In this document: one piece after another, positions 26,659 through 36,115 of the stretch
Layout of the letters: every line of letters begins with the position of its first letter
Position numbering within the stretch: the first letter of the stretch is position 1
Assembly: GCF_020216025.1 (NCBI RefSeq)
Contig: NZ_JAIWNC010000018.1
Coordinates: 168,654 to 232,653 of the forward strand
DNA from: Jidongwangia harbinensis
GTDB lineage: Bacteria > Actinomycetota > Actinomycetes > Mycobacteriales > Micromonosporaceae
DNA length: 64,000 nt
Reading direction: 5' to 3'
Translations under genes and position numbers: made by a program
Notes under the pieces: model-generated
Databases searched by the model: none
Told to the model about the DNA's origin: nothing
Seen by the model: the letters and a program-made list of their open reading frames with translations, nothing else

Positions 26659-29600
26659 TCACGCTCCGGACGTTACTGCGGACACGGGGGCCGGGATGTC
26701 ACCGAGCACATCGGAGAGCAGCTGCGCGCACCACTGCAACAGGGCCTGGTCGCGCAGCGGCTCGCCGCCGACCCGGCGGGTGTTCGGCCGCGGCACGCTG
26801 ACCTGGTCGTTCGCGCTCTTGTACACCGAGTCGGGGTGGTACCGCTTGAGCCGCATCTGCTTGGAGTCGGGCAGCGGCAGCGGCGAGAACCGCAGGTGCC
26901 GGCCCTGCACCGAGACGTCGGTGAGCCCGTACGCCCGGGCCACCTGCCGGAACCGGGCCACCGCGATCAGGTTCGCCACCGGCTCGGGCGGCTCGCCGTA
27001 CCGGTCGGTCATCTCCGCGACCACCTCGTCGAGCTGGGCGTTGTCGCGGGCCTCGGCGAGCTTGCGGTACATCTCCAGGCGCAGCCGTTCCACCGCGATG
27101 TACTCGGTGGGCAGGTGCGCGTCCACCGGCAGGTCGATCTTGACCTCGGCCTCCTCCTCGGGACGTTCACCCTTGAACGCGCTCACCGCCTCGCCGACCA
27201 TCCGCACGTACAGGTCGAAGCCGACGCCCTCGATGTGGCCGGACTGTTCGCCGCCGAGCAGGTTGCCGGCGCCGCGGATCTCCAGGTCCTTCATCGCCAC
27301 GTACATGCCGGCGCCCAGCTCGGTGTGCTGGGCGATGGTGGCCAGCCGCTCGTGGGCCTGTTCGGTGAGCGGCTTCTCCCGTGGGTAGAGGAAGTACGCG
27401 TACGCCCGCTCGCGGCCGCGGCCGACCCGGCCGCGGATCTGGTGCAGCTGGGCCAGGCCGAGCAGGTCGGCCCGCTCGACGATGAGCGTGTTGGCGTTCG
27501 GGATGTCGATGCCGGACTCGACGATCGTGGTGCAGACCAGGACGTCGAACTCCTTCTCCCAGAAGCCGACCATCACCTTCTCGAGCGCGTCCTCGCCCAT
27601 CTGCCCGTGCGCCACCGCGACCCGCGCCTCGGGCACCAGCTCGCGCAGCTTGCGCGCCGCCTTGTCGATCGACTCGACCCGGTTGTGCAGGAAGAACACC
27701 TGGCCGTCGCGGAGCAGCTCGCGGTGGATGGCGGCGGCCACCTGCTTGTCGTCGTACCCGCCGACGAACGTGAGCACCGGGTGCCGTTCCTCCGGCGGGG
27801 TGGCGATGGTGGACATCTCCCGGATGCCGGTGATCGCCATCTCCAGCGTCCGCGGGATCGGCGTGGCCGACATGGTGAGCACGTCGACCGAGGCGCGCAG
27901 GGCCTTGAGCTGCTCCTTGTGCTCGACGCCGAACCGCTGCTCCTCGTCCACGATGATCAGGCCGAGGTTCTTGAAGCGGGTGGAGTTCGCCAGCAGCCGG
28001 TGGGTGCCGATGACGATGTCGGCGGTGCCGTCGCCGGCCTGTTCCAGGGTCTGCTGCGCCTCCTTCGGGGTCTGGAAGCGGGACAGCTGCCGGATGGTCA
28101 CCGGGAACTGGTTCATCCGCTCGGTGAACGTGTTGTAGTGCTGCTGGGCGAGCAGCGTGGTGGGCACCAGGATGGCGACCTGCTTGCCGTCCTGCACCGC
28201 CTTGAACGCCGCCCGGACCGCGATCTCGGTCTTGCCGTAGCCCACGTCGCCACAGATCAGCCGGTCCATCGGGACGGCCAGCTCCATGTCGTGCTTGACC
28301 TCCATGATGGCGGCCAGCTGGTCGGGGGTCTCGGTGTACGGGAACGCGTCCTCGAGTTCGCGCTGCCACGGGCTGTCCGGGCCGAACGCGTGGCCCTTGG
28401 ACGCCTGCCGGGCCGCGTACAGCTGGATCAGCTGGGCCGCGATCTCACGGACCGCCTTGCGCGCCCTGGCCTTGCTCTTCTGCCAGTCGGAGCCGCCCAT
28501 CTTGTGCAGCGGGGGCGACTCGCCGCCGACGTAGCGGGACAGCTGGTCGAGCTGGTCGGTCGGGACGAACAGCCGGTCGCCGGGCTGGCCGCGCTTGGAG
28601 GCGGCGTACTCGATCACCATGTATTCCCGGTCGGCGCCGTTCACCGTGCGCTGCACCAGCTCGACGTACCTCCCGATGCCGTGCTGCTCGTGCACCACGT
28701 GGTCACCGGGCCGCAGTTCCAGCGGGTCGATGGTGTTGCGCCGCCGGGACGGCATCTTGCGCATGTCCTTGGTGGACGCGCCGCGGCCGCCGGTGATGTC
28801 GTTGCCGGTGATCACCGCGAGCCGCGCGACCTCGTCGACGAAGCCGTGGTTGAGCCCGCCGCAGGTGACCAGGAGCTGGCCGGGCTCGACCGGCTCGGTG
28901 ATCGCGTCGACCGGTGTCACGCCCAGCCCGGCGTCCCGCAGCAGCTCGGTGGCCCGTTGGGCGGTGCCGTGGCCCTCGAACACCAGCGCGACGGCCCAGT
29001 TGTCCGCCACCCAGCGGGACAGGTCGGCGGTCACCCGCGCGGTGTCGCCGTGGTAGAGCGGCACGGGCTGGGCCGCCAGCGAGACGGCATCGCCAAGATC
29101 GGGCGACACCTCGACTGCGGGCGTTGCCAGCCACGGCGTCTCGTCCGAATTGTCCGCAGAAGACGAGGATTCCAGTCCGAACGGCGACACCGTCCACCAG
29201 GGCAGGCGCAGCGTCGCGGCGTGCGCGCGCACGTCCGCCAGGCTGTGGAAGGCGGCCGCGCCGACGTCCACCGGGGCGTCGCCGCCGACCGCCGCCGCGG
29301 CCCAGCTGGCCTGCAGGAACTCGTCCGAGGTGCGGGTCAGGTCGTGGGCCCGGGTGCGGATCCGCTCGGGGTCGCAGAGCAGCACGTGGGTGCCGGCCGG
29401 CATGCAGTCGATCAGCAACTCCATGCTGTCGGTGCCCTGCAGCAGCGCCGGGGCGAGCGACTCCATGCCCTCGACCGGGATGCCCTCGGCCAGCTTGTCC
29501 AGGATCTCGGCCAGCTCGGGGTGCGCCACGGACAGCTCGAACGCGCGGGTGCGCACCTCGGGGGTGAGCAGCAGCTCCCGGCAGGGCGGCGCCCAGAGCC

Positions 29601-30291
29601 GCTCGACCGGGTCGATGGTGCGCTGGTCGGCGACCGCGAAGGTGCGGATCTCCTCCACCTCGTCGCCCCAGAACTCGACCCGGGACGGGTGCTCGTCGGT
29701 GGGCGGGAAGACGTCCAGGATGCCGCCGCGGACCGCGAACTCGCCGCGCTTGGTGACCAGGTCGACCCGCGCGTACGCCATGTCGGTGAGCCGGCGCGCC
29801 ACGTCCTCCAGCTCGGCGCCGCCACCCGCGGTCAGCTCGACCGGCTCGAGGTCGCCGAGGCCCTTGAGCTGTGGCTGCAGCATGCTGCGCACCGGCGCCA
29901 CGACCACCTGGACCGGGTGCTCGCCGGGGTGGGCCAGGCGGCGCAGCACGGCGAGCCGGCGGCCCACGGTGTCGGACCGGGGCGACAACCGCTCGTGCGG
30001 CAGCGTCTCCCAGGACGGGTAGACCGCGACCCGGTCCGGGCTGAGCAGGCAGCCCAGCGCGTCCGCGAGGTCGTCGGCCTCGCGGCTGGTCGCGGTGACC
30101 GCGAGCACCGGGCGGCCGGCGCCGCCGGACGCGGCCGGACCGGCCACCGCGGCGACCACGAACGGGCGCAGGGCCGGGGGTGCGGTGAGGTCGAGGGCGT
30201 CGGAGTCGACGCCGCCCTTGGCCGCGAGGTCGCGGGCGCGCGTGAGGCCACGGTCGCGCAGGGCGGCCGGGATCAGACCGGCAAGTTGCAC
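26659..30291 (-). CDS. mfd: transcription-repair coupling factor Mfd
   Basis: A DNA translocase that dislodges stalled RNA polymerase and recruits UvrA. About 1210 residues in the standard order: UvrB-like N-terminal domains, the RNA polymerase interaction (CarD-like) domain with LRPGDHVVHEQHGIGRYVE, then superfamily 2 helicase domains with Walker A GDVGYGKTE, motif II VDEEQRFGVEHKE, SATPIPRTLEM and RGRVGRGRERAYAYF, and the C-terminal TRCF domain. I prefer the GTG (VQLAGLIPAALRD) preceded by AGGAG over the GTG ten codons earlier. First gene of the mfd–surA–mazG–DUF885 operon, divergent from hypX. A very long antisense open frame is its shadow. Confidence 0.96.
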   Translation of the reverse strand: MQLAGLIPAALRDRGLTRARDLAAKGGVDSDALDLTAPPALRPFVVAAVAGPAASGGAGRPVLAVTATSREADDLADALGCLLSPDRVAVYPSWETLPHERLSPRSDTVGRRLAVLRRLAHPGEHPVQVVVAPVRSMLQPQLKGLGDLEPVELTAGGGAELEDVARRLTDMAYARVDLVTKRGEFAVRGGILDVFPPTDEHPSRVEFWGDEVEEIRTFAVADQRTIDPVERLWAPPCRELLLTPEVRTRAFELSVAHPELAEILDKLAEGIPVEGMESLAPALLQGTDSMELLIDCMPAGTHVLLCDPERIRTRAHDLTRTSDEFLQASWAAAAVGGDAPVDVGAAAFHSLADVRAHAATLRLPWWTVSPFGLESSSSADNSDETPWLATPAVEVSPDLGDAVSLAAQPVPLYHGDTARVTADLSRWVADNWAVALVFEGHGTAQRATELLRDAGLGVTPVDAITEPVEPGQLLVTCGGLNHGFVDEVARLAVITGNDITGGRGASTKDMRKMPSRRRNTIDPLELRPGDHVVHEQHGIGRYVELVQRTVNGADREYMVIEYAASKRGQPGDRLFVPTDQLDQLSRYVGGESPPLHKMGGSDWQKSKARARKAVREIAAQLIQLYAARQASKGHAFGPDSPWQRELEDAFPYTETPDQLAAIMEVKHDMELAVPMDRLICGDVGYGKTEIAVRAAFKAVQDGKQVAILVPTTLLAQQHYNTFTERMNQFPVTIRQLSRFQTPKEAQQTLEQAGDGTADIVIGTHRLLANSTRFKNLGLIIVDEEQRFGVEHKEQLKALRASVDVLTMSATPIPRTLEMAITGIREMSTIATPPEERHPVLTFVGGYDDKQVAAAIHRELLRDGQVFFLHNRVESIDKAARKLRELVPEARVAVAHGQMGEDALEKVMVGFWEKEFDVLVCTTIVESGIDIPNANTLIVERADLLGLAQLHQIRGRVGRGRERAYAYFLYPREKPLTEQAHERLATIAQHTELGAGMYVAMKDLEIRGAGNLLGGEQSGHIEGVGFDLYVRMVGEAVSAFKGERPEEEAEVKIDLPVDAHLPTEYIAVERLRLEMYRKLAEARDNAQLDEVVAEMTDRYGEPPEPVANLIAVARFRQVARAYGLTDVSVQGRHLRFSPLPLPDSKQMRLKRYHPDSVYKSANDQVSVPRPNTRRVGGEPLRDQALLQWCAQLLSDVLGDIPAPVSAVTSGA

Positions 30292-30408
30292 GGGAGGCTC
30301 TCCTGGGAGACAGTGATGCACGTCGAACTGCCCCGAACGCCGGAACGACGGGGGCTGGTGTAGCCCAGCTTAGTCCGGCCCTGTGACAAGAAATCCGCAC
30401 CGGCGGTA

Positions 30409-30425
30409 TCGGACATCATGTCCGA
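30409..30425. promoter_or_regulatory. 17-bp palindrome in the mfd–hypX divergent spacer
   Basis: TCGGACATCATGTCCGA has perfect 8-bp arms around a single central base and is followed by a partial repeat (CGACATA). It lies 64 bp before the hypX ATG and 118 bp before mfd, a typical operator position. The cognate regulator is unknown. Confidence 0.5.
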
Positions 30426-30488
30426 CATAACCGACGCACCCTGCTGAAGACTCCCCGGACGTTGTGCCAAGACCTGGGGAGGTGGGGC

Positions 30489-32267
30489 ATGCGGGTTCTT
30501 CTGCTCGTGTCGGCGTTCAACGGATTGAGCCAGCGCGTCTGGTGTGCGCTGCGCGATACCGGCCACGACGTGGGCGTGCTGCTCGCCACCGGATCGCAGG
30601 ACATGATCGACGGCGTCCGGGCGGCGGCGCCGGAGTTGATCCTGTGTCCGTTCCTGAAGGACCGGGTGCCGGCCGAGGTGTGGCAGCACTGGCGCACGGT
30701 GATCATCCACCCGGGCCCGGTCGGCGACCGCGGCCCGTCGTCGCTGGACTGGGCGATCACCGAGGGCGCGCCGCGCTGGGGGGTCACCGCGCTGCAGGCG
30801 GTCGAGGAGATGGACGCCGGGCCGATCTGGGCCACCCGGACGTTCGCCCTGCCGGCCGAGCCGGTGCGCAAGTCCGCGCTGTACGGCGGCCCGGTCGCGG
30901 ACGCCGCCCTGGAGTGCGTGTTCGAGGTGCTGGCCAAGGCCGCCGACCCGGGGTTCCGGCCGGTGCCGGCGGACCGCGTCCCGGCCGAGGTGCCCGGTGC
31001 CCGGTTGCGCCCGCTGATGACCCAGGACGACCGCCGGTTCGCCTGGGACGCGCCGACCGGCCACATCGTCCGCCGGATCCGGGCCGCGGACGGCGCGCCG
31101 GGGGTACGGACCGAGGTTGGCGGCCTGGCCGTGTTCGCCTACGACGCGCATCCGGCAGCGGTCCGCGGCCGGCCCGGCGCGCTGCTCGGCCGGCGTCAGG
31201 GCGCGGTCCTGGTCGGCACCGGCGACGGAAGCGTGTGGCTGGGCCATCTGCGGGCCGCCGACGGTACCGGCATCAAGCTGCCCGCCACCCGGCTGCTCGG
31301 CCGGCGACTGCGCGACGTGCCGCAGTGGCCCCTCCCGCCGGGCACCGAGCCGGAGGGCCCGTCCGCCTACCGTCAGGTGCGGTACCGCCGCACCGGCCGG
31401 GTCGGCTGGCTGGCGTTCGACTTCTACAACGGCGCGATGGCGACCGGCCACTGCCGGCGGCTGCTGGCCGCGTTCCGGCACGCCGCCGCGCAGGACACCG
31501 CGGTACTGGTGCTGCGCGGCGGCACCGAGGCGTTCAGCAACGGCATCCACCTCAACGTGGTCGACGCCGCCGCCGAGCCGGCCGGCGCCGCCTGGGACAA
31601 CATCAAGGCGATCAACGCGCTCTGCCGGGAGATCATCACCTGTACCCGGCAGGTCGTGGTGGCCGGGTACGCGGGTGGCGCCGGCGCCGGCGGGGCGATG
31701 CTCGGACTCGGCGCGGATCTGGTCGCGGCCCGCCGGGACGTCGTGCTGAACCCGTACTACGACATCGGCCTGTACGGATCGGAACTGCACACGTTCACGC
31801 TCCCCCGGCGGGTCGGCGCGGACGCCGCCGACCGGCTGATCGACGGCCGGCTGCCGGTCGGCGCGGAGCACGCGGCGTCGCTCGGCCTGGTCGACCGGGT
31901 CGGGCCGCGGGATCCCCAGGCGTACGACGAGTGGCTGGCCGCGCTGGCCGACGAGCTGGCGGACCCACGGGCGGCCCGGCTGCGACAGTCCGCCAAGGCG
32001 CGCCGGCTGGCCGCCGAGCGGGTGCCGATGGATGCGTACGAGGCCCGCGAACTCGCCGAGATGAGCCTGGACATGTTCGGCGACCGCTCCGGGTTCGCCG
32101 CCGCCCGGCGCGCCTTCGTCGGCAAGGCCAGACCGGTCGCGACGCCGGAGCGGCTGGCCCTCGGGCCGGCCCCGGCCGGGCGGGCCGCGCAGATCGCCCG
32201 CCGGCGGCACCAGAACGCGGGCGACCGGCGACCGCTCGTCCGTCCGGCGGTGCCGCTCTCGGCCTGA
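30489..32267 (+). CDS. hypX: HypX/HoxX-like protein (formyltransferase plus enoyl-CoA hydratase fusion)
   Basis: A 592-residue cytoplasmic protein with HypX architecture. The N-terminal formyltransferase-like domain has VSAFNGLSQRV, ICPFLKDRVPAEVW-like CPFLK and the HPG...DRGPSSLDWAI motif (74-89). A linker follows, then a crotonase domain with GGTEAFSNGIHLN and GYAGGAGAGGAMLGLGADL. HypX takes a formyl group from 10-formyl-THF via formyl-CoA and releases CO, the ligand for the Fe site of NiFe hydrogenase under oxic conditions. No hydrogenase or hyp gene is in this window, so its job here is uncertain. GGGGAGG sits 7 nt before the ATG. The cslA operon follows 115 bp downstream. Confidence 0.82.
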   Translation: MRVLLLVSAFNGLSQRVWCALRDTGHDVGVLLATGSQDMIDGVRAAAPELILCPFLKDRVPAEVWQHWRTVIIHPGPVGDRGPSSLDWAITEGAPRWGVTALQAVEEMDAGPIWATRTFALPAEPVRKSALYGGPVADAALECVFEVLAKAADPGFRPVPADRVPAEVPGARLRPLMTQDDRRFAWDAPTGHIVRRIRAADGAPGVRTEVGGLAVFAYDAHPAAVRGRPGALLGRRQGAVLVGTGDGSVWLGHLRAADGTGIKLPATRLLGRRLRDVPQWPLPPGTEPEGPSAYRQVRYRRTGRVGWLAFDFYNGAMATGHCRRLLAAFRHAAAQDTAVLVLRGGTEAFSNGIHLNVVDAAAEPAGAAWDNIKAINALCREIITCTRQVVVAGYAGGAGAGGAMLGLGADLVAARRDVVLNPYYDIGLYGSELHTFTLPRRVGADAADRLIDGRLPVGAEHAASLGLVDRVGPRDPQAYDEWLAALADELADPRAARLRQSAKARRLAAERVPMDAYEARELAEMSLDMFGDRSGFAAARRAFVGKARPVATPERLALGPAPAGRAAQIARRRHQNAGDRRPLVRPAVPLSA

Positions 32268-32278
32268 TCCCGCACCGA

Positions 32279-32309
32279 CCGGCCGGACCCCCGAGAGCGG
32301 ACCGGCCGG
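32279..32309 (+). terminator. possible hairpin terminator between hypX and cslA
   Basis: CCGGCCGG at 32279-32286 pairs with CCGGCCGG at 32302-32309, starting 11 bp after the hypX stop, with two more inner pairs after a one-base mismatch. It suggests that hypX and cslA may be separate transcription units despite the short gap. Confidence 0.45.
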
Positions 32310-32382
32310 CGGCCCACCGCCGCGGCCGACGTCGCGGCGGTGCTTCCTGCGCTCCGTCCCGCATCGCAGTGAGAGGACGTCG

Positions 32383-34167
32383 ATGAGTGTCGTGCAGACC
32401 CCGATCGAGGGGCCCGGACACCGCACCACCGCACCCGAAGTGCCCGCGCCGCGCCTGCCGCTCGGCCCGGCGGCACTGCGGGCGTTGAACGGCGCCACCA
32501 TGGCGCTGCCGAACCGGTACAGCTACAGCGCCTACAGCGTGCTGGCCGGCCCGGCGAGCACCGCCGAGGAGGCCGGCGACCGGGTCCGGATGCGCCGGCT
32601 GGCCCGCCGCCGCCCGATCGCCACGCTGCTGATCACGTTGTTCGCCTTCGCGTTCGAGACCACGTTCTTCGCCTGGCTGCTGTCCTCGATCGAGGTGCCG
32701 GACCGGGCCCTGCACCCGGTCCTCTACACCGCCACCGTGGTGATGATCGGCGCGACCGCGCTGATCGAACTGTTCCGGCTGATGAACGTGGTGACGCTGT
32801 GCCTGGCCACGTTCTGGGCCAAGGACCCGACGCCGATCGTGCCGGACCCGGCGCTGCGGGTGGCGTTCCTGACCACGATCGTGCCGGGCAAGGAACCGGT
32901 GGAGATGGTGGAACGCACGCTGCACGCGGCGCTGGCCGTGCGGCACTCCGGGCCGTACCACGTGTGGCTGCTCGACGAGGGCGACGACGACGAGGTCAAG
33001 GCCATGTGCGAGCGACTCGGGGTACGCCACTTCAGCCGCAAGGGCAACACCGGGTACAACACCGGGGCGGGCGCGTACAAGGCGAAGACCAAGCACGGCA
33101 ACTACAACTCCTGGATCCACTCCCACGGCGACTCGTACGACGTGTTCGTCTCGGTGGACCCCGACCACGTGCCGCTGCCGAACTTCTGCGAACGACTGCT
33201 CGGCTACTTCCGCGACTCCGACGTGGCGTTCGTGGTCGGACCGCAGATCTACGGCAACTACGACAACGTGGTGACCCGCTGGGCCGAGTCGCAGCAGTAC
33301 CTGTTCCACTCGCTGCTGCAGCGGGCCGGCAACGGCCGCGGGATCGCCATGCTGGTCGGCACGAACAACGCGGTACGCATCGACGCGCTGCGCTCGATCG
33401 GCGGCCTGCAGGACTCGATCACCGAGGACATGGCCACCAGCCTGGTGCTGCACAGCACGGACAACCCGGAGACCGGCCGGCGCTGGCGCTCGGTCTACAC
33501 CCCGGACGTCCTCGCGGTCGGCGAGGGCCCGTCGTCCTGGACCGACTACTTCAGCCAGCAGCACCGCTGGTCCCGCGGCACCGACGAGGTGGTGGTGCGG
33601 CAGTTCGGCAGGCTGATCCGGCGGCTCGGCGTGGGCCGGTCCGTCCACTACGGACTGCTGATGTCCTACTACCCGCTGACCGCGCTGGCCTGGATGCTCG
33701 GCGCGCTCAACGCCGGCTGCTACCTGCTGCTCGGCGCGAAGGGCGTGCAGGTGCCGCAGGAGGTGTGGCTGATGCTGTACGTGGACGCCGCGCTGTTCCA
33801 GATCGGGCTGTACCTGTTCAACCGGCGGCACAACGTCAGCCCGCACGAGGAGGCCGGCTCCTCCGGGCTCACCGGCATGCTGGTCTCCACGCTGTCCACG
33901 CCGATCTACGTGGCGTCGTACCTCGGTGCCCTGCTCCGCCGCCAGGCGGGTTTCGTGGTCACCCCCAAGGGCGACTCGTCCAGCCCGGACCGGCTGCTCA
34001 CCTTCCGCCACAGCCTCGGCTGGGCGGCCTTCTACGCCGCCCTGCTGGTGATCGCCCCGCTCGCCGGCCACGTCGACGGCGCGATGTGGGTGTGGCCGTT
34101 CCTCAACCTCGCCATCTGCCTGACCCCGGCCACGATCTGGCTGTTCACGAGAAGGAAAGCCACATGA
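32383..34167 (+). CDS. cslA: CslA-like processive GT2 glycosyltransferase (cellulose-synthase-like)
   Basis: 594 residues, an integral membrane beta-glycan synthase. N-terminal helices (about 80-140) are followed by the cytosolic GT-A domain with WLLDEGDDDE, FVSVDPDHVP (DxD), SITEDMATS (catalytic Asp) and QQHRWSRG (QxxRW), then four or five C-terminal membrane helices. Together with glxA and a GH6 gene it matches the Streptomyces cslA–glxA–cslZ locus, which makes a beta-linked glycan at hyphal tips needed for morphogenesis. There is no c-di-GMP-binding PilZ domain in this protein. It overlaps glxA by 4 nt (ATGA). Confidence 0.88.
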   Translation: MSVVQTPIEGPGHRTTAPEVPAPRLPLGPAALRALNGATMALPNRYSYSAYSVLAGPASTAEEAGDRVRMRRLARRRPIATLLITLFAFAFETTFFAWLLSSIEVPDRALHPVLYTATVVMIGATALIELFRLMNVVTLCLATFWAKDPTPIVPDPALRVAFLTTIVPGKEPVEMVERTLHAALAVRHSGPYHVWLLDEGDDDEVKAMCERLGVRHFSRKGNTGYNTGAGAYKAKTKHGNYNSWIHSHGDSYDVFVSVDPDHVPLPNFCERLLGYFRDSDVAFVVGPQIYGNYDNVVTRWAESQQYLFHSLLQRAGNGRGIAMLVGTNNAVRIDALRSIGGLQDSITEDMATSLVLHSTDNPETGRRWRSVYTPDVLAVGEGPSSWTDYFSQQHRWSRGTDEVVVRQFGRLIRRLGVGRSVHYGLLMSYYPLTALAWMLGALNAGCYLLLGAKGVQVPQEVWLMLYVDAALFQIGLYLFNRRHNVSPHEEAGSSGLTGMLVSTLSTPIYVASYLGALLRRQAGFVVTPKGDSSSPDRLLTFRHSLGWAAFYAALLVIAPLAGHVDGAMWVWPFLNLAICLTPATIWLFTRRKAT

Positions 34168-36113
34168 AGCCTCGCCCCCGCCCCACTCTCGCCCGCCGCC
34201 TGGCGAGCGGCCTGGTCGCGCTGGCGGTGCTCGGCATCGTCGGGTTCGTCAACCGGCCCATGGTCGCCGCCGCGAGCGACGCCTATCACGAGTTCGCCAT
34301 CAACCGGCAGTCCTACAAGGAGAAGTACGGTCACTGGTCCCGGCTGCCGGTGCCGGACGACTTCCGGATCAACGCCATCCACGCGGCGCTGCTGAACACC
34401 GGCAAGGTGCTGATCATCGCGGGCAGCGGCAACAACCGGGACGCGTTCGAGGCCGGCACGTTCCGCACCGTGCTGTACGACCCGGCCACCGAGGCGTTCC
34501 GCGACGTGCCCACGCCCACCGACGTGTTCTGCGCCGGGCACACCTTCCTGCCCAGCGGCAACCTGCTGATCGCCGGCGGCACCAAGTCGTACGAGGTGCT
34601 GGCGAAGGACATCACGCACGCGGCCGGCGTCCTGAAGCTGAAGAACGAGTCACCGCAGGGCGGCCCGCGGGTGATCCGCAAGGGCACCCGGGTGCGGGCC
34701 AAGTCCGGTGCCGTGTACCTGACCCGGACCGACGTCACGCTGCCCGCGGCGACCGCGATGAAGCACGGCGACGAGGTGATGGTGCACGCCGGCGAGGTCG
34801 AGGTGTGGGTGGACGCGGAGCGGGCCGGCGACGGCTCGATCGTGTCGGCCCCGGCCCAGTACGTGGTCGAGGGGCTGACCGGCGACGACCGGCGCAACAT
34901 CTACGGGCTGGCCGACAAGATCACCCGGGAGAAGCAGGAGTACGGCGGCGACCGGACGTCGTACGAGTTCGACCCGCGCACCGAGCGGTACGTCCGGACC
35001 GGCGACATGGTGCGGCACCGGTGGTATCCGACGCTGGCCGAGCTGCCCAACGGCGACGTGCTGGCGGTCTCCGGCCTGGACCAGTTCGGCCGGATGCTGC
35101 CCGGCGACAACGAGCGCTACGTCAAGGACCAGAAGCGCTGGGTGGACGCGCCGGAGCTGAAGCGGGTGTTCCCCACGTACCCGGCGCTGCACCTGATGGC
35201 GGACGGCCGGCTCTTCTACTCCGGCTCGAACGCGGGCTACGGCTCGGACACCGTCGGCCGTACCCCGGGCCTGTGGGACGTCAAGAAGAACGCCTTCCGC
35301 GAGGTGCCGGGCCTGCGTGACGCGGGCATGACCGAGACCAGTTCGTCGGTCCTGCTGGCGCCGGCCCAGGAGCAGCAGGTGATGATCTTCGGGGGCGGCG
35401 CGGTCGGCGAGTCGCCGGTCTCCACCGCCCGCACCGACATCATCGACCTGCGCGCGCCGAAGCCCGGGTACCGGCCCGGGCCGGACCTGCCCCGCCCGGC
35501 CCGCTACCTGAGCACCGTGCTGCTGCCCGACGACGGCGTCTTCACCAGCGGCGGATCGTCCGGCTACCGCGGCGGGCCGTACCGCGGGAAGCCGCGCAGC
35601 GACCTGTTCAACGCGCAGATCTACCGGCCCGGCAGCAACGCGTTCGAGAAGGCGGCCGAGTCCACGGTGGGCCGCAACTACCACTCCGAGGCGATCCTGC
35701 TGCCCGACGGCCGGGTGGTCACGCTCGGCAGCGACCCGCTGTACGACCCGACCGGCCGCAACCCGGGCACGTTCGAGCAGCGCATCGAGGTGTTCAGCCC
35801 GCCGTACCTGTTCCAGGGCGACCGGCCGGTGGTCGGCGACGGCCCGCGGGCGGTGCAGCGCGGCACCACGGTCCGGTTCGCCACCCCGGACGCCGGGCGG
35901 ATCCGCGCCGCCCGGCTGATGCGCCCCAGCGCGGTCACCCATGCCACCGACGTGGACCAGCGGTCCGTGGCGCTGGACATCACTCCGGTGCCGGGCGGGC
36001 TGAACCTGTCCGTGCCGGACCGCCGGGGCCTGGTGCCGTCCGGCTGGTACATGCTGTTCCTGGTCGATGACCGCGGCGTGCCGTCGGTGGCGCGCTGGGT
36101 CCAGGTGCGCTGA
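34164..36113 (+). CDS. glxA: GlxA-like mononuclear copper radical oxidase (galactose oxidase family)
   Basis: 649 residues with a basic N terminus and one signal-anchor helix (ASGLVALAVLGIVGFV), so the enzyme faces outside. A kelch beta-propeller follows: FCAGHTFLPSGNLLIAGG with the candidate cross-linking C123, GDMVRHRWYPTLAELPNG, GRNYHSEAILLPDGRV (Tyr/His copper ligands), and a C-terminal DUF1929 immunoglobulin-like domain supplying the last His (SAVTHATDVDQR). In Streptomyces, GlxA is a Cu radical oxidase that modifies the CslA glycan. It overlaps cslA and is 2 bp from the GH6 gene, so all three are coupled. Confidence 0.92.
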   Translation: MKPRPRPTLARRLASGLVALAVLGIVGFVNRPMVAAASDAYHEFAINRQSYKEKYGHWSRLPVPDDFRINAIHAALLNTGKVLIIAGSGNNRDAFEAGTFRTVLYDPATEAFRDVPTPTDVFCAGHTFLPSGNLLIAGGTKSYEVLAKDITHAAGVLKLKNESPQGGPRVIRKGTRVRAKSGAVYLTRTDVTLPAATAMKHGDEVMVHAGEVEVWVDAERAGDGSIVSAPAQYVVEGLTGDDRRNIYGLADKITREKQEYGGDRTSYEFDPRTERYVRTGDMVRHRWYPTLAELPNGDVLAVSGLDQFGRMLPGDNERYVKDQKRWVDAPELKRVFPTYPALHLMADGRLFYSGSNAGYGSDTVGRTPGLWDVKKNAFREVPGLRDAGMTETSSSVLLAPAQEQQVMIFGGGAVGESPVSTARTDIIDLRAPKPGYRPGPDLPRPARYLSTVLLPDDGVFTSGGSSGYRGGPYRGKPRSDLFNAQIYRPGSNAFEKAAESTVGRNYHSEAILLPDGRVVTLGSDPLYDPTGRNPGTFEQRIEVFSPPYLFQGDRPVVGDGPRAVQRGTTVRFATPDAGRIRAARLMRPSAVTHATDVDQRSVALDITPVPGGLNLSVPDRRGLVPSGWYMLFLVDDRGVPSVARWVQVR

Positions 36114-36115
36114 CC

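Noticed and set aside
26314..30363. A 1349-codon open frame antisense to mfd
   Set aside because: It is the mirror of a complete Mfd with all helicase motifs; such long antisense frames are expected in G+C-rich coding DNA.
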